Assembly: GCA_022566735.1 (NCBI GenBank)
Contig: JADFIG010000005.1
Coordinates: 1 to 64,000 of the forward strand
Direction: 5' to 3'
DNA: 64,000 bases
Origin: Pseudomonadota bacterium
Lineage (GTDB): Bacteria > Pseudomonadota > Gammaproteobacteria > Burkholderiales > Burkholderiaceae_C
The translations under genes and the position numbers were made by a program. This document shows, in pieces, positions 36,547 through 48,505 of this stretch. Under the pieces are notes generated by a model. The model had not been told where the DNA came from and ran no database searches. It saw only the letters and a list, made by a program, of their open reading frames with translations. Position 1 is the first letter of the stretch. Each line of letters starts with the position of its first letter.

Positions 36547-37437
36547 TCACCGGCCAGTCGGCTTGGGGCCGGAGGGGGCGCTCAGTTGCCATTGGCTGCG
36601 GGCGTCCGAGGCGGTCTGGATCAGGCGCTGCAACTCGGGGCCGTTCCAGTCGCGCATCTGGGCTTCCAGCACGTCCAGGGCCTGGCGGAAGGCGGCCGAC
36701 TGCTTGAGCACTTCCTCGCGGTTGGACAGCAGGATGTCGCGCCAGATGGTGGGGTCACCGGCGGCGATGCGGGTGAAATCGCGGAAGCCCGGGCCGGCCA
36801 GCGAGAGGTACTCCTGCCCGCCCGGCTGCTGGCCCATGGCCTGCATGTAGGCAAAGGCCAGCAGGTGGGGCAGGTGGCTCACGGCGGCAAAGGCCGCGTC
36901 GTGGTGCTCGGGCGTCATCTTGAGCACCTGAGAGCCCACGGCCGACCACACGTCGGTGGCTTTTTGCACCAGCACCGGGTCGGTCTGCTCCAGCGGCGTG
37001 AGGATGAGCTTGCGGCCCTGGTAGAGCGCCGCGTCGGCGTGTTCGATGCCCGCGACTTCGCGCCCGGCGATCGGGTGGGCCGGCACGAACGAGGGCAGGC
37101 GCTCCTTGAGCACGCGCCGGGCGGCATCGACCACATCGCGCTTGGTCGAGCCCACGTCCATGAAGAGCACGCCCGGATCCACCAGGTGGCGGATGGCCTT
37201 GAAGGTGCCTTCGGAAGCGGCCACGGGCACGGCGATCAGGACGATGTCCGAGCCGGCGACGGCCAGCAGCGCCGACTCCGCGGAGACGTCGATCACGCCC
37301 ATGCGGCGGGCCTTCTCGACCGTGGAGGGCGACTTGCTGTAGCCGATGACGCGCTTGACCAGGCCCGCTTTCTTGAGCGCCAGCGCGAAGGAGCCGCCCA
37401 TCAGGCCGCAGCCGATCAGACCGAGCTGGTTGAACAT
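36547..37437 (-). CDS. tyrA: Prephenate dehydrogenase
   Basis: TyrA oxidises prephenate to 4-hydroxyphenylpyruvate for tyrosine synthesis. The 296-residue protein opens with the Rossmann NAD(P) motif GLIGCGLMGGSFALALKKAG and has DVGSTKRDVVDAA and PAHPIAGREVAGIEHA, the substrate-binding HPIAG signature. There is no ACT or chorismate mutase domain, so it is the monofunctional form; whether it prefers prephenate or arogenate is not clear from sequence. It lies between pheA and aroA-cmk. Confidence 0.94.
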   Translation of the reverse strand: MFNQLGLIGCGLMGGSFALALKKAGLVKRVIGYSKSPSTVEKARRMGVIDVSAESALLAVAGSDIVLIAVPVAASEGTFKAIRHLVDPGVLFMDVGSTKRDVVDAARRVLKERLPSFVPAHPIAGREVAGIEHADAALYQGRKLILTPLEQTDPVLVQKATDVWSAVGSQVLKMTPEHHDAAFAAVSHLPHLLAFAYMQAMGQQPGGQEYLSLAGPGFRDFTRIAAGDPTIWRDILLSNREEVLKQSAAFRQALDVLEAQMRDWNGPELQRLIQTASDARSQWQLSAPSGPKPTGR

Positions 37438-37456
37438 GGGTGATGCGTCCTGCGGG

Positions 37457-38605
37457 TCAGTGCACGTCCAGCGGGTAGCTGCCGAGCACCTTGAAGAAAG
37501 AGCACTGGGCGCGCAGTTCGTCGAGCGCGGCAGCCACGTTGTCCTGGACAGGGTGGCCGGCCAGGTCGATGAAGAATACGTACTCCCACTGGCCGGAGCG
37601 CGCCGGGCGCGACTCGAAGCGGCTCATGGACACGCCGTGGCGCTTGAGCGGCACCAGCAGGTCGTGGACGGCGCCCGGGCGGTTGTCTACCGACACCACC
37701 AGGCTGATGCAGTCGTGGCCGGTGGGCGCTGGCGCGGTGACCAGGGCCTGCGGGCGCACGATCACGAAGCGCGTGCGGTTGTGGGCCTCGTCCTGCACGG
37801 CGGCTTGCACCATGTGCAGGCCGTACTGGCTGGCCGCGCGTTCGCTGGCCAGGGCGGCGATGCGTGGGTCTTGCGCGGCCATGCGTGCGCCTTCGGCATT
37901 GCTCGACACCGCGCGGCGCTCGGCCTGCGGCAGGTGCTGGCTGAGCCAACCCTGGCACTGGGCCAGGGCCTGCGGGTGCGCAGCCACGACCTCGATGCCC
38001 TCGCGGCCCAGGTCCTTGCGCAGCAGATTGTGCGTGACCATCAGGCTGGTTTCGCCGACGATGGACAGCGGCGATTGCAGCAGCAAATCCAGCGAGCGGG
38101 CGACCACGCCTTCGGTCGAGTTCTCGATGGGCACCACGCCGAAGTCGGCCGATTGTGCCGACGTGGCACGGAACACCTCGTCGATCGACGGACAGACCAC
38201 CGGCTCGATCGAGGAGCCGAAGTAGTTCAGCGCCGCCTGTTCGCTGAAGGTGCCGATGGGGCCGAGGAAGGCCACGCGCTGGCGCCCTTCCAGCGCCCGG
38301 CAGGCCGACATGATCTCGCGCCAGATCGGGGCCAGGCTGTCGGCGCGCACCGGGCCGGGGTTGGCGTTCTTGACGCGGTCGATGACCTGGGCCTCGCGGT
38401 CCGGACGGAACACGGGCGAGCCATCGAGCTTCTTGACCTCGCCCACGGCCTGGGCCAGTTGTGCGCGCTGGTTGAGCAGGGCCAGCATCTGTTGGTCCAC
38501 CGCGTCGATCTTCACGCGCAGCTCGGCCAGCTGTTCATCGACCGGGCGGCCGTCGGGCTGGAAGTGCGCGCCCGCGGGCACGCTGGGGGAGGGGGTGTCA
38601 GCCAT
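37457..38605 (-). CDS. pheA: Bifunctional chorismate mutase / prephenate dehydratase
   Basis: PheA converts chorismate to prephenate and then to phenylpyruvate. In the 382-residue protein, residues about 20-105 are an AroQ chorismate mutase ([20 protein letters not shown]), about 110-290 are the dehydratase ([36 protein letters not shown]), and about 300-380 form the ACT domain for phenylalanine feedback, with [11 protein letters not shown] and SRFESRP. I use ATG 38605, which overlaps the serC stop by 8 bp; the ORF extends 12 bp further upstream. Confidence 0.95.
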   Translation of the reverse strand: MADTPSPSVPAGAHFQPDGRPVDEQLAELRVKIDAVDQQMLALLNQRAQLAQAVGEVKKLDGSPVFRPDREAQVIDRVKNANPGPVRADSLAPIWREIMSACRALEGRQRVAFLGPIGTFSEQAALNYFGSSIEPVVCPSIDEVFRATSAQSADFGVVPIENSTEGVVARSLDLLLQSPLSIVGETSLMVTHNLLRKDLGREGIEVVAAHPQALAQCQGWLSQHLPQAERRAVSSNAEGARMAAQDPRIAALASERAASQYGLHMVQAAVQDEAHNRTRFVIVRPQALVTAPAPTGHDCISLVVSVDNRPGAVHDLLVPLKRHGVSMSRFESRPARSGQWEYVFFIDLAGHPVQDNVAAALDELRAQCSFFKVLGSYPLDVH

Positions 38606-39716
38606 GGGTCGCGGCAAACTGCTTCATGTGGTCGACCAGGGCCTGCACGCCCGCCAGGGGCATGGCGTTGTAGATGGAGGCGCGCATGCCGCCCACGCTC
38701 TTGTGGCCCTTGAGCTGCAGCAGGCCGGCGGCCTGGGCCCCTGCCAGGAAGGGCGCGTTGAGCGCATCCGAAGGCAGGAAGAAGGGGATGTTCATGCGCG
38801 AACGGCAGTCCTTGGCGACCTTGTTCGTGTAGAAGCCGGAGGCGTCGATGTAGTCGTACAGCAGCTGGGCCTTGGCCACGTTGCGCGCCTCGATGGCGGC
38901 CAGGCCGGTGAGCTCGCCTTGCGGCGTCACCTCGCGCTGCTTCAGCGCCCACTGGAACACCAGCCCGGCGATGTACCAGGCGTAGGTCGGCGGCGTGTTG
39001 TACATGGAGCCGTTGTCGGCCACCACCTGGTAGTCGAAGGCCGAAGGCGTGTCGGGCAGGGCGTGACCGATGAGGTCTTCGCGCACGATGACCAGGGTCA
39101 GTCCCGAGGGGCCGATGTTCTTCTGGGCGCCGGCATAGGCCAGGCCCACGCGCGACCAGTCGATGGTGCGTGAGGCGATGTGCGAGGAGCAGTCGATCAG
39201 CAGCGGGGCCTTGGAGCCCAGAGCGGCCAGGTCGGGCAGCTCGTGCATCTCCACGCCGTGGATGGTTTCGTTGCTGCAGACGTGCACATAGGCCGCATCG
39301 TCCGACAACTGCCAGCTGCCGTACGCAGGCAGCGAGGTGTGCTGGTCGGCCTCGTTGCTGGCCGCGACCTTGGCAGCGCAGTACTTGCGCGCTTCCTTGG
39401 CCGATTTCTGCGACCACGAGCCGGTGACGACGTGGTCGGCCACGCCACCGCGCGAGAGGTTCAGCGGGATGATGGCGTTCTGCGCGATGGCGCCGCCCTG
39501 CATGAACAGCACCTTGAAGTGCGGGGGGATGGCCAGCAGGGTGCGCAGGTCGGCTTCGGCCTGCTCGGCAATGGAGATGAACTCCTTGCCGCGGTGACTC
39601 ATCTCCATGACGCCCATGCCCGAGCCGTGCCAGTCCAGCATCTCGCTGGCGGCTTGTTGCAGCACCTCCTCGGGGAGGGTGGCCGGACCGGCCGAGAAAT
39701 TGAAAGGACGGGGCAT
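38598..39716 (-). CDS. serC: Phosphoserine aminotransferase
   Basis: SerC makes phosphoserine from phosphohydroxypyruvate and also serves pyridoxal phosphate synthesis. The 372-residue protein is a class-V PLP aminotransferase with the family opening [18 protein letters not shown] and PLP-lysine motif [19 protein letters not shown]. It overlaps pheA by 8 bp, so serine and aromatic synthesis are linked on one transcript, an order shared by many Burkholderiales. Confidence 0.96.
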   Translation of the reverse strand: MPRPFNFSAGPATLPEEVLQQAASEMLDWHGSGMGVMEMSHRGKEFISIAEQAEADLRTLLAIPPHFKVLFMQGGAIAQNAIIPLNLSRGGVADHVVTGSWSQKSAKEARKYCAAKVAASNEADQHTSLPAYGSWQLSDDAAYVHVCSNETIHGVEMHELPDLAALGSKAPLLIDCSSHIASRTIDWSRVGLAYAGAQKNIGPSGLTLVIVREDLIGHALPDTPSAFDYQVVADNGSMYNTPPTYAWYIAGLVFQWALKQREVTPQGELTGLAAIEARNVAKAQLLYDYIDASGFYTNKVAKDCRSRMNIPFFLPSDALNAPFLAGAQAAGLLQLKGHKSVGGMRASIYNAMPLAGVQALVDHMKQFAATHG

Positions 39717-39743
39717 GGGGCTCGGGATCAGGGCGTCAGGAGG

Positions 39744-40370
39744 TCACTTCTTGGCGGGCTTGGCGGCGGGCTTGGCTGCCGGGGCTTCGCCTTGCGCGCC
39801 ACCCTGTGCGCCCATGGCCTGGCTCAGCTTGCCACCGCTGGCGCCGTCCAGGATCTTGCGCACGTTTTCCTGCAGGGCCTGCAGCTTGGGGTCGACCTGC
39901 GGGCGGGCGTCGTTGGACACCTTCTCGATCAGGGTCTTCTGCAGCTCGGGGATGATGCCCTGGTACTTCTTGAGAATGGGCGAATCCAGCATGGCGCCCA
40001 GCTGCTTGAGTTCCTCTTCGGAGAACTTGTCTTCCAGCACGCCCACGACGGCCTGCGGGCCGACCTTGGTGGCGCTGGACTTGACCAGGGGCACGGCGGC
40101 GTCCTGGTACTTCTGCAGCTCGGCATCGATCTGCTGGGCGGCGGCCTCGCGCTTGTCGGGCGGCACCAGGCCCATGGCGGGCTGCACGAACTGGCCCATC
40201 AGCTGGCGGGCCGGGGCCTGGGTGATGTCGGTGGCCAGGCCGTCCAGCGCCTGCTTCTGGGCGATGGGCAGGCGCAGGATCTGCTCACGCTTGTCGGCGT
40301 GGGCGCTGAAGGAGGCGGCGGCCAGGGAGGTGGCCACGGCGGCGGCCCATGCCATCTTGGTGAAATTCAT
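39744..40370 (-). CDS. Secreted DUF2059 protein
   Basis: The 208-residue protein has a signal peptide (MNFTKMAWAAAVATSLAAAS, cleavage near AHA) and a helical DUF2059 domain with DGLATDITQAPARQLMGQF and FSEEELKQLGAMLDSPILKK. The C-terminus is an Ala/Lys/Pro-rich tail (AAKPAAKPAKK). The family is exported and of unknown role. It lies between gyrA (54 bp) and serC (27 bp), probably on the same transcript. Confidence 0.85.
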   Translation of the reverse strand: MNFTKMAWAAAVATSLAAASFSAHADKREQILRLPIAQKQALDGLATDITQAPARQLMGQFVQPAMGLVPPDKREAAAQQIDAELQKYQDAAVPLVKSSATKVGPQAVVGVLEDKFSEEELKQLGAMLDSPILKKYQGIIPELQKTLIEKVSNDARPQVDPKLQALQENVRKILDGASGGKLSQAMGAQGGAQGEAPAAKPAAKPAKK

Positions 40371-40424
40371 GGAGAGGTCCTTGGGTTCCGGTTGGGTGGT
40401 GCAGGGAGTTGGGCAGCGAAAGGA

Positions 40425-43070
<2,646 letters not shown>

Positions 43071-43264
43071 GCGTGCTTCACAGTGAGAAGGTCACGGCCC
43101 TGGCGCGCGCGGCGCCGCCTTGCCGTTGTGGCCCAGCACCCCCTGTCCGTGAACACGGCGGGACGGATGACGGGCAGGGAAGCGAAAAAGGCATTGTAAT
43201 TGGCCCGTCATGTCGCCACGAAACAACAAGCGACGGGGATCCCCTGTGGGAAGGTCCATGCCAC

Positions 43265-43292
43265 TTGAGCGGAGTTTTCGCTGTGGCACAAT
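43265..43292 (+). promoter_or_regulatory. Sigma-70 promoter of ompA
   Basis: TTGAGC (43265-43270) and CACAAT (43287-43292) are separated by 16 bp, a plausible sigma-70 -35/-10 pair. Transcription would start near 43299, giving a leader of about 90 bases. Confidence 0.5.
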
Positions 43293-43304
43293 GAATTCGT
43301 GAGT

Positions 43305-43330
43305 CTCCCCAGGGGCTTTTTCCTGGGGAG
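43305..43330 (+). promoter_or_regulatory. Stem-loop in the ompA 5' leader
   Basis: CTCCCCAGG pairs with CCTGGGGAG around an 8-base loop, right at the predicted 5' end of the ompA mRNA. By comparison with E. coli ompA, such a hairpin could protect a long-lived message; this is inference. Confidence 0.55.
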
Positions 43331-43386
43331 TCGCCTGTCACCAGGCCGTTCGCAGCCTTTGCTGCGTCTAATTCGTGAGGATCTGC

Positions 43387-44040
43387 ATGAACAAGTTCAA
43401 TAAGGTTGCTGCCCTGTTTGCCACGGTTGCCATGGCTGGTGGCGCATTTGCCCAAACTGCCCAAACCGCCGTCGACAACTGGCGCGGTACCGACGGCACC
43501 GTCTGGAAAAACGGCTCGAACGAATACTGCTGGCGTGACAACAACTGGACGCCTCCCACCGGCGTTCAAGGCTGCGACGGCGTCCCCGCTCCGGCCGCTC
43601 CCGCTCCGGCGCCTGTCGCTGCTCCGGCTCCGGCCCCGGCTGCTGCCCCCGCCGCCGCTCCGGCTGCGCCCGTGGCTCCCGCCACCGAGAAGGTCAGCTT
43701 CGCCGCTGACGCCTTCTTCGACTTCGACAAGGCTGTCCTGAAGCCCGAAGGCAAGGCCAAGCTGGACGACCTGGCCGACAAGGTCAAGGGCATCACCCTG
43801 GAAGTCATCATCGCCGTCGGCCACACCGACTCCGTGGGCAAGGACGCTTACAACCAGAAGCTGTCCGAGCGCCGCTCCGAAGCTGTCAAGTCTTACCTGA
43901 CCAGCAAGGGCATCGAAGCCAGCCGCGTGTACACCGAAGGCAAGGGCGAGAAGCAGCCCGTGGCTGACAACAAGTCCGCCGAAGGCCGCGCCAAGAACCG
44001 CCGCGTGGAAATCGAAGTGGTCGGTACCCGCACCAAGTGA
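43387..44040 (+). CDS. ompA: OmpA-family outer-membrane/peptidoglycan-binding protein
   Basis: The 217-residue protein has a signal peptide (cleavage after GGAFA, residue 22), a short domain with two cysteines (SNEYCWRDNNWTPPT ... GCDG), a Pro/Ala hinge (about 67-100), and the OmpA C-terminal domain (about 105-217). The latter has FFDFDKAVLKPEGK, IAVGHTDSVGKDAYNQKLSE and GRAKNRRVEI, the diaminopimelate-binding signature. There is no eight-strand barrel, as usual for this short betaproteobacterial type. The start at 43387 has GAGG upstream. A promoter and leader hairpin precede it, a terminator follows. Confidence 0.93.
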   Translation: MNKFNKVAALFATVAMAGGAFAQTAQTAVDNWRGTDGTVWKNGSNEYCWRDNNWTPPTGVQGCDGVPAPAAPAPAPVAAPAPAPAAAPAAAPAAPVAPATEKVSFAADAFFDFDKAVLKPEGKAKLDDLADKVKGITLEVIIAVGHTDSVGKDAYNQKLSERRSEAVKSYLTSKGIEASRVYTEGKGEKQPVADNKSAEGRAKNRRVEIEVVGTRTK

Positions 44041-44079
44041 TGACGCGGGGGCGGTGACGCCCCGGTCCATCGCCAAGGA

Positions 44080-44111
44080 AAGCCTCACGCGCCAGCGTGG
44101 GGCTTTTTTTT
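44080..44111 (+). terminator. Rho-independent terminator of ompA
   Basis: AAGCCTCACGC pairs with GCGTGGGGCTT (one G-T pair) and eight T residues follow. It lies 40 bp after the ompA stop. Confidence 0.9.
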
Positions 44112-44198
44112 GCCCGCGCGGGACGCTTGTGTGGATCGCTGTGTGAAACGCGGTGTGGGCAGGAACACGGTGAGCCTGCCTGTGCCGTGCCGTGCCGC

Positions 44199-44223
44199 AA
44201 AAAAAGGCGACCCGCAGGTCGCC
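44199..44223 (-). terminator. Rho-independent terminator of the GMC oxidoreductase gene
   Basis: On the minus strand GGCGACC-TGCG-GGTCGCC is followed by seven T residues. It lies 29 bp after the oxidoreductase stop and faces the ompA terminator. Confidence 0.88.
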
Positions 44224-44251
44224 TGTGTTCGCTCGGTGATCCGCCGGGCCG

Positions 44252-45865
44252 TCAGGCCAGCGCCACGTCCTTGCCGCTCAGGCGCTTGGCCAGTTGCGTG
44301 GCCATGCGGTTGACCGTGCCGTAGATGGACAGCTGCGGGTTGGCGCCGATGCTGGTCGGGAAGACCGAACCGTCATGCACCGACAGGTTGCCGAGCTGCC
44401 AGTGGACGCCGTCCGGGCGCACCACGCCGAGCTTCTCGTTGCCACCCATGCGGCAGCCGCCCATGATGTGGGCCGAGCCGATGCCGGTGTAGTAGGGCTT
44501 CATCTCGAAGGCCTGGATCGCGGCCTTGGCCTGGGCCCAGCTGGTGTAGGGCTCGGCCTGTTCGTGCGTGGGCAGCACGGTCCTGGCGCCGGCGGCGAAC
44601 TGGATCTCGGCCATCGACAGCATGGACTGCCTGAGGCCGGCCATCACGTAGTCGCTCACGGGGTAGTGCAGCAGGGGGCTGCCATCCACGTTCAGCATCA
44701 CCGTGCCGCCCTGGGATTCGGGATGGAAGCCGTCGCGCAGCAGCGTCAGCATCATCTGGGTGTTCGGGTAACTCGCGAAGCGCTCGGCCAGGTTCTTGCC
44801 GAAGTTGCCCAGCAGCACCGACACCAGGCCGGGGTGGATCGGCGTGGCTTCGAGCTTGTAGCCGATCGGCCCGTCGAAGGGCGCGTTGTGCACGAAGTGG
44901 TCCGAGTAGACGGACTGCGGCGCACCGGCCCAGGCCTCCACGCGTTCGTTGAACACGCCGGCCGACATGGTCACCGGGTGCAGGAAGGTGCGGGTGCCCA
45001 GCAGGTCGTGGGGGTCGGGCGCCTTGGAGCGCTTGAGCAGGGCGGGCGAGTTGATGGCGCCGCCGGCCACGACGTAATGGCGCGCCGTGACGCGCATGAC
45101 CTTGTCGGAGGTCTTGCTGCCGTTGATGCGGATGGGCACGCACACCAGGGCCTTGACCTGGTTGCCTTCGATCTCGAACGCCTCGGCGCGGGTCTGGTGG
45201 AACAGGCGGGCGCCGCCTTCGAGCGCGCTGGGCAGGGTCGTCACCAGCATCGACTGCTTGGCGTTGGTGGGGCAGCCCATGCCGCAGGAGCCCAGGTTGT
45301 AGCAGCCCTTGACGTTGCGCGGGATCAGCGCGGTCGAGATGCCCAGCTTCTTCGCGCCGGTGCGCAGGATCTCGTTGTTCAGGTTGGGTGGCACCTCTTC
45401 CCACACGTGCATGTTCAGGCGCTTTTCGACCTGGGCGAACCAGGGCGCCATGGCCTCTTCGGAGAAATCCTTGAGGTCGAATTGCTCGCGCCAGTAGCCC
45501 AGGGTGGACGCCGGCGTGCGGAAGGAGCTGGTCCAGTTGATGACGGTGGTGCCGCCCACGCAGCGGCCCTGCAGCAGCGTGATGGCGCCGTCCACGGTCT
45601 TGCGCGCGGCCCCTTCCTGGTACAGCGTGGCGTAGGCCTCGGACTCCTTCTGCCGGAAGTCGGAGCTGGTGCGCAGCGGGCCTTCTTCGATCAGCACCAC
45701 GTCCAGGCCCGCCCGGGTCAGCAACTCGGCGGTGATGCCCGCACCCGCGCCCGTGCCGATGATGGCCACGTCGCATTGCACCTGATCGGGCAGGCCGGCT
45801 TCGCTGTGGGTGGCCTTCCAGCCACGCGCCAGGCCCTCGCGGAAAGGATCGGGGAGTTTGCTCAT
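44252..45865 (-). CDS. GMC-family FAD oxidoreductase
   Basis: The 537-residue protein belongs to the glucose-methanol-choline oxidoreductases. It shows the FAD Rossmann motif VAIIGTGAGAGITAELL near residue 33, GRCVGGTTVINW, and near the C-terminus IGSAHIMGGCRMG and SIGANPQLSIYGTVNRM. A cysteine cluster CYNLGSCGMGCP is also seen, typical of the branch related to cholesterol oxidase/long-chain alcohol oxidase-like enzymes. It has no signal peptide, but its neighbour 4 bp upstream (ATGA overlap) is Tat-exported, so the two may form a membrane-bound dehydrogenase like gluconate 2-dehydrogenase. The substrate is unknown. Confidence 0.87.
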   Translation of the reverse strand: MSKLPDPFREGLARGWKATHSEAGLPDQVQCDVAIIGTGAGAGITAELLTRAGLDVVLIEEGPLRTSSDFRQKESEAYATLYQEGAARKTVDGAITLLQGRCVGGTTVINWTSSFRTPASTLGYWREQFDLKDFSEEAMAPWFAQVEKRLNMHVWEEVPPNLNNEILRTGAKKLGISTALIPRNVKGCYNLGSCGMGCPTNAKQSMLVTTLPSALEGGARLFHQTRAEAFEIEGNQVKALVCVPIRINGSKTSDKVMRVTARHYVVAGGAINSPALLKRSKAPDPHDLLGTRTFLHPVTMSAGVFNERVEAWAGAPQSVYSDHFVHNAPFDGPIGYKLEATPIHPGLVSVLLGNFGKNLAERFASYPNTQMMLTLLRDGFHPESQGGTVMLNVDGSPLLHYPVSDYVMAGLRQSMLSMAEIQFAAGARTVLPTHEQAEPYTSWAQAKAAIQAFEMKPYYTGIGSAHIMGGCRMGGNEKLGVVRPDGVHWQLGNLSVHDGSVFPTSIGANPQLSIYGTVNRMATQLAKRLSGKDVALA

Positions 45866-46398
45866 AGTTCGATGGGGCCGGGGTAGCCCGTCAACTTCCA
45901 GTGGTCGCTGTTGGAGAAGAAAGCCATGCACGTCACGCCGCGCACGACCTGGTAGGTCAGGCGGGTGGTGGGCAGCGGGTTCAGGCGCATGGTTTCGAGC
46001 GCCTCGGCGATCTCGGCTTCCGAGGCTTCGCTCCAGCGGCTGCCCATGCCGGTCAGCATCTTGCGTGTGGGCAGGTTGCCCAGCAGACCCAGGATGGCGT
46101 TGATCTCGACCTGCAGCACGTTGGGCAGGCCGTTGAGGAAGACCTCCAGGTGGGCGAGGTGGCCCTCCAGGACGGCCTCGCGCTCCCGGGCGTCGGTGGG
46201 CAGCATGGGGCCGACGATGCCGATGGTCAGGCCGCGCAGCACGTCGCGGCCACTGGCGGTGAGCTTGCCCTCGTTCATGCCGCGCTGCCAGTAGACCAGG
46301 CCTCCCAGGCCGGCGCCGAGCGCACCGATGGCCAGGGCCGTCTTGAGGAACCAGCGGCGTTTGGGAGTGAGGGGATGATCGATCGCGCGGTCAACCAT
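45862..46398 (-). CDS. Tat-exported small subunit-like protein (gluconate 2-DH subunit 3-like)
   Basis: The 178-residue protein begins with a twin-arginine signal (KRRWFLKTALAIGALGAGLG), indicating folded export by Tat. The rest is helical, with LTIGIVGPMLPTDARER and a C-terminal LTYQVVRGVTCMAFFSN segment, resembling the small gamma-type subunits paired with GMC dehydrogenases such as gluconate 2-dehydrogenase. Its stop overlaps the oxidoreductase start by ATGA. In known systems this subunit carries the large flavoprotein across the membrane by piggy-back; that is inferred here. Confidence 0.75.
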   Translation of the reverse strand: MVDRAIDHPLTPKRRWFLKTALAIGALGAGLGGLVYWQRGMNEGKLTASGRDVLRGLTIGIVGPMLPTDAREREAVLEGHLAHLEVFLNGLPNVLQVEINAILGLLGNLPTRKMLTGMGSRWSEASEAEIAEALETMRLNPLPTTRLTYQVVRGVTCMAFFSNSDHWKLTGYPGPIEL

Positions 46399-46705
46399 GG
46401 TGGCACTTGCGTTGGGTTGGCAGGGACAGCGTCACCGCCGGGCGGTTGACTGCAAAGTAGGAAACATTGTGAGTCAAATTGCCGGTGTGCGACAGCTCTG
46501 CAGGACCCGGCACTTACCCTGAGTCCACGCGCGCGCGGCGCGTGTCCAATGGATGGCGGCGTTTGACAATTGCGTGCCGGCGTTGCCGATCGAGGGAATA
46601 CCCTCAGTCACGAATGTTGCAGAATCTCTGCAGCGGATAATGCCCGTTTTGCCGCTGTGACCCGATGCTGCGGGTGCCAGTTCCCGACCCATTAGAGGAA
46701 GACAC
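46399..46705. other. Divergent control region between the GMC operon and fadD
   Basis: No gene is seen. A GATAAT box near 46637 preceded by a TGCAG-N5-CTGCA palindrome (46618-46632) may be the fadD -10 region and an operator, but there is no good -35. A purine-rich GAGGAA precedes the fadD ATG. Confidence 0.4.
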
Positions 46706-48403
46706 ATGACCATCTCTCAGCCCTGGCTGGCCCACTACGAACCCGGTGTGCCCCACCAGATCAATCCTGGTGAGTACAACTCGCTGGTTGACCTGCTGGA
46801 CCAGTCCTTCAAGCAGTTCGCCAAGCGCGACATGGCGGCCTTCATGGACGTGCACTGGACCTTCGAGCAGGTCGACGAGCTGTCGCGTTCGCTGGCTGCG
46901 TACTTCCAGTCGCTGGGCCTGGCCAAGGGTGCCCGCATCGCGCTGATGATGCCCAACGTGCCCCAGTACGTCGTGGCGATCGCCGCCGTCCTGCGCGCCG
47001 GCTATGTCGTGGTCAACGTCAACCCGCTCTACACCCCGCGCGAACTCGAGCACCAACTCAAGGATTCGGGCTCGGAAGCCATCGTCATCCTGGAGAACTT
47101 CGCCACCACGCTGCAGGAAGTCCTGGTGCGCACCCCGATCAAGTCGGTGGTGGTGGCCGCCATGGGCGACATGCTGCCTTTCCCCAAGGGCCTGCTGGTG
47201 AACTTCGTGGTGCGCCACGTCAAGAAGATGGTGCCGGCGTTCAGCCTGCCCACCGACAAGGCCAAGGTGCTGTCCTTCAAGGACGCCGTCGCCAAGGGCC
47301 GCTCGGCCAAGTACACCCGCCCGTCGCTGAAGTCCGACGACGTGGCCTTCCTGCAGTACACCGGCGGCACCACCGGCGTGTCCAAGGGCGCAACCCTGCT
47401 GCACCGCAACGTGGTGGCCAACATCCTGCAAAACGAAGCCTGGTTCAAGCCCGAGCTCAACAAGCTGGGCAATGAGCCGCTGGTGGCCGTGTGCGCGCTG
47501 CCGCTGTATCACATCTTCTCGCTGACGGTGTGCTACTTCATGGGCGCGCGCATGGGCAGCATGAACATCCTGATCGCCAACCCGCGTGACCTGCCGGGCG
47601 TGGTCAAGACCCTGCGCAACTACCGCATCAACCAGTTCCCGGCCGTGAACACGCTGTTCAACGCCCTGGCCAACGACGCCGAGTTCGCCAAGCTGGACTT
47701 CTCCGGCCTGAAGGTCTCGATGGGCGGCGGCATGGCCGTGCAGCAAGCCACGGCCGAGAAGTGGAAGAAGGTCACGGGTTGCGCCATCGTGGAAGGCTAC
47801 GGCCTGTCGGAAACCTCGCCGGTGGCCACGGCCAACCGCCTGGACAACACCGACTTCAACGGCTCCATCGGCTTCCCGCTGCCGTCCACCGAAGTGGCCA
47901 TCCTGGACGACGATGGCAACCAGCTGGAAATCGGTGGCGTGGGCGAGATCTCCATCCGCGGCCCGCAGGTGATGGCCGGCTACTGGCAGCGCCCTGACGA
48001 GACCGCGAAGGTGATGACCGCCGACGGCTTCTTCCGCACCGGTGACATCGGCGTGATGGACCCGACCGGCCAGGTCAAGATCGTGGACCGCAAGAAGGAC
48101 ATGATCCTGGTGTCCGGCTTCAACGTGTACCCCAACGAAGTGGAGCAGGTCGTGAACATGCACCCCGGCGTGATGGAATGCGCTGCCGTGGGCGTGCCCG
48201 ACGACAAGTCCGGCGAGGCCGTGAAGCTGTTCGTCGTGCGCAAGGACAGCACCCTGACCGAAGCCCAGCTCAAGGCCTTCTGCCACGAGCAGCTGACCGG
48301 CTACAAGTGCCCCAAGCACATCGAGTTCCGCAACGACCTGCCCAAGACCAACGTGGGCAAGATCCTGCGCCGTGAACTGCGCGACGAGAAGAAGGCCGCC
48401 TGA
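46706..48403 (+). CDS. fadD: Long-chain acyl-CoA synthetase
   Basis: FadD activates fatty acids with ATP and CoA for beta-oxidation or lipid use. The 565-residue protein is an ANL-family adenylate-forming enzyme with the P-loop QYTGGTTGVSKGATLLHRN, GYGLSETSPVATANR, FFRTGDIGVMD and the C-terminal GKILRRELR lysine motif. The start has GAGGAA nine bases upstream. It stands alone with its own terminator. E. coli FadD is 561 residues, so length agrees. Confidence 0.94.
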   Translation: MTISQPWLAHYEPGVPHQINPGEYNSLVDLLDQSFKQFAKRDMAAFMDVHWTFEQVDELSRSLAAYFQSLGLAKGARIALMMPNVPQYVVAIAAVLRAGYVVVNVNPLYTPRELEHQLKDSGSEAIVILENFATTLQEVLVRTPIKSVVVAAMGDMLPFPKGLLVNFVVRHVKKMVPAFSLPTDKAKVLSFKDAVAKGRSAKYTRPSLKSDDVAFLQYTGGTTGVSKGATLLHRNVVANILQNEAWFKPELNKLGNEPLVAVCALPLYHIFSLTVCYFMGARMGSMNILIANPRDLPGVVKTLRNYRINQFPAVNTLFNALANDAEFAKLDFSGLKVSMGGGMAVQQATAEKWKKVTGCAIVEGYGLSETSPVATANRLDNTDFNGSIGFPLPSTEVAILDDDGNQLEIGGVGEISIRGPQVMAGYWQRPDETAKVMTADGFFRTGDIGVMDPTGQVKIVDRKKDMILVSGFNVYPNEVEQVVNMHPGVMECAAVGVPDDKSGEAVKLFVVRKDSTLTEAQLKAFCHEQLTGYKCPKHIEFRNDLPKTNVGKILRRELRDEKKAA

Positions 48404-48426
48404 TCATCCTCAGGTCCTGACATGAG

Positions 48427-48458
48427 AAAGCCGCTGGTGGTGAGCCAGCGGCTTTTTT
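48427..48458 (+). terminator. Rho-independent terminator of fadD
   Basis: AAAGCCGCTGG pairs perfectly with CCAGCGGCTTT and is followed by T residues. It also lies near the convergent hemW stop and may serve both. Confidence 0.9.
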
Positions 48459-48505
48459 CATGGGTGGCGAGGGGTGGCGCCGTGCGTCCGCAGGGCTGAG
48501 GCGCG

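Larger units (their letters stand above)
43071..43386. promoter_or_regulatory. gyrA-ompA divergent control region
   Basis: No gene is seen in these 316 bases. They hold the ompA promoter and 5' hairpin listed separately, and a minus-strand TACAAT (43193-43198) that could be the gyrA -10 box, without a clear -35. Confidence 0.6.
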
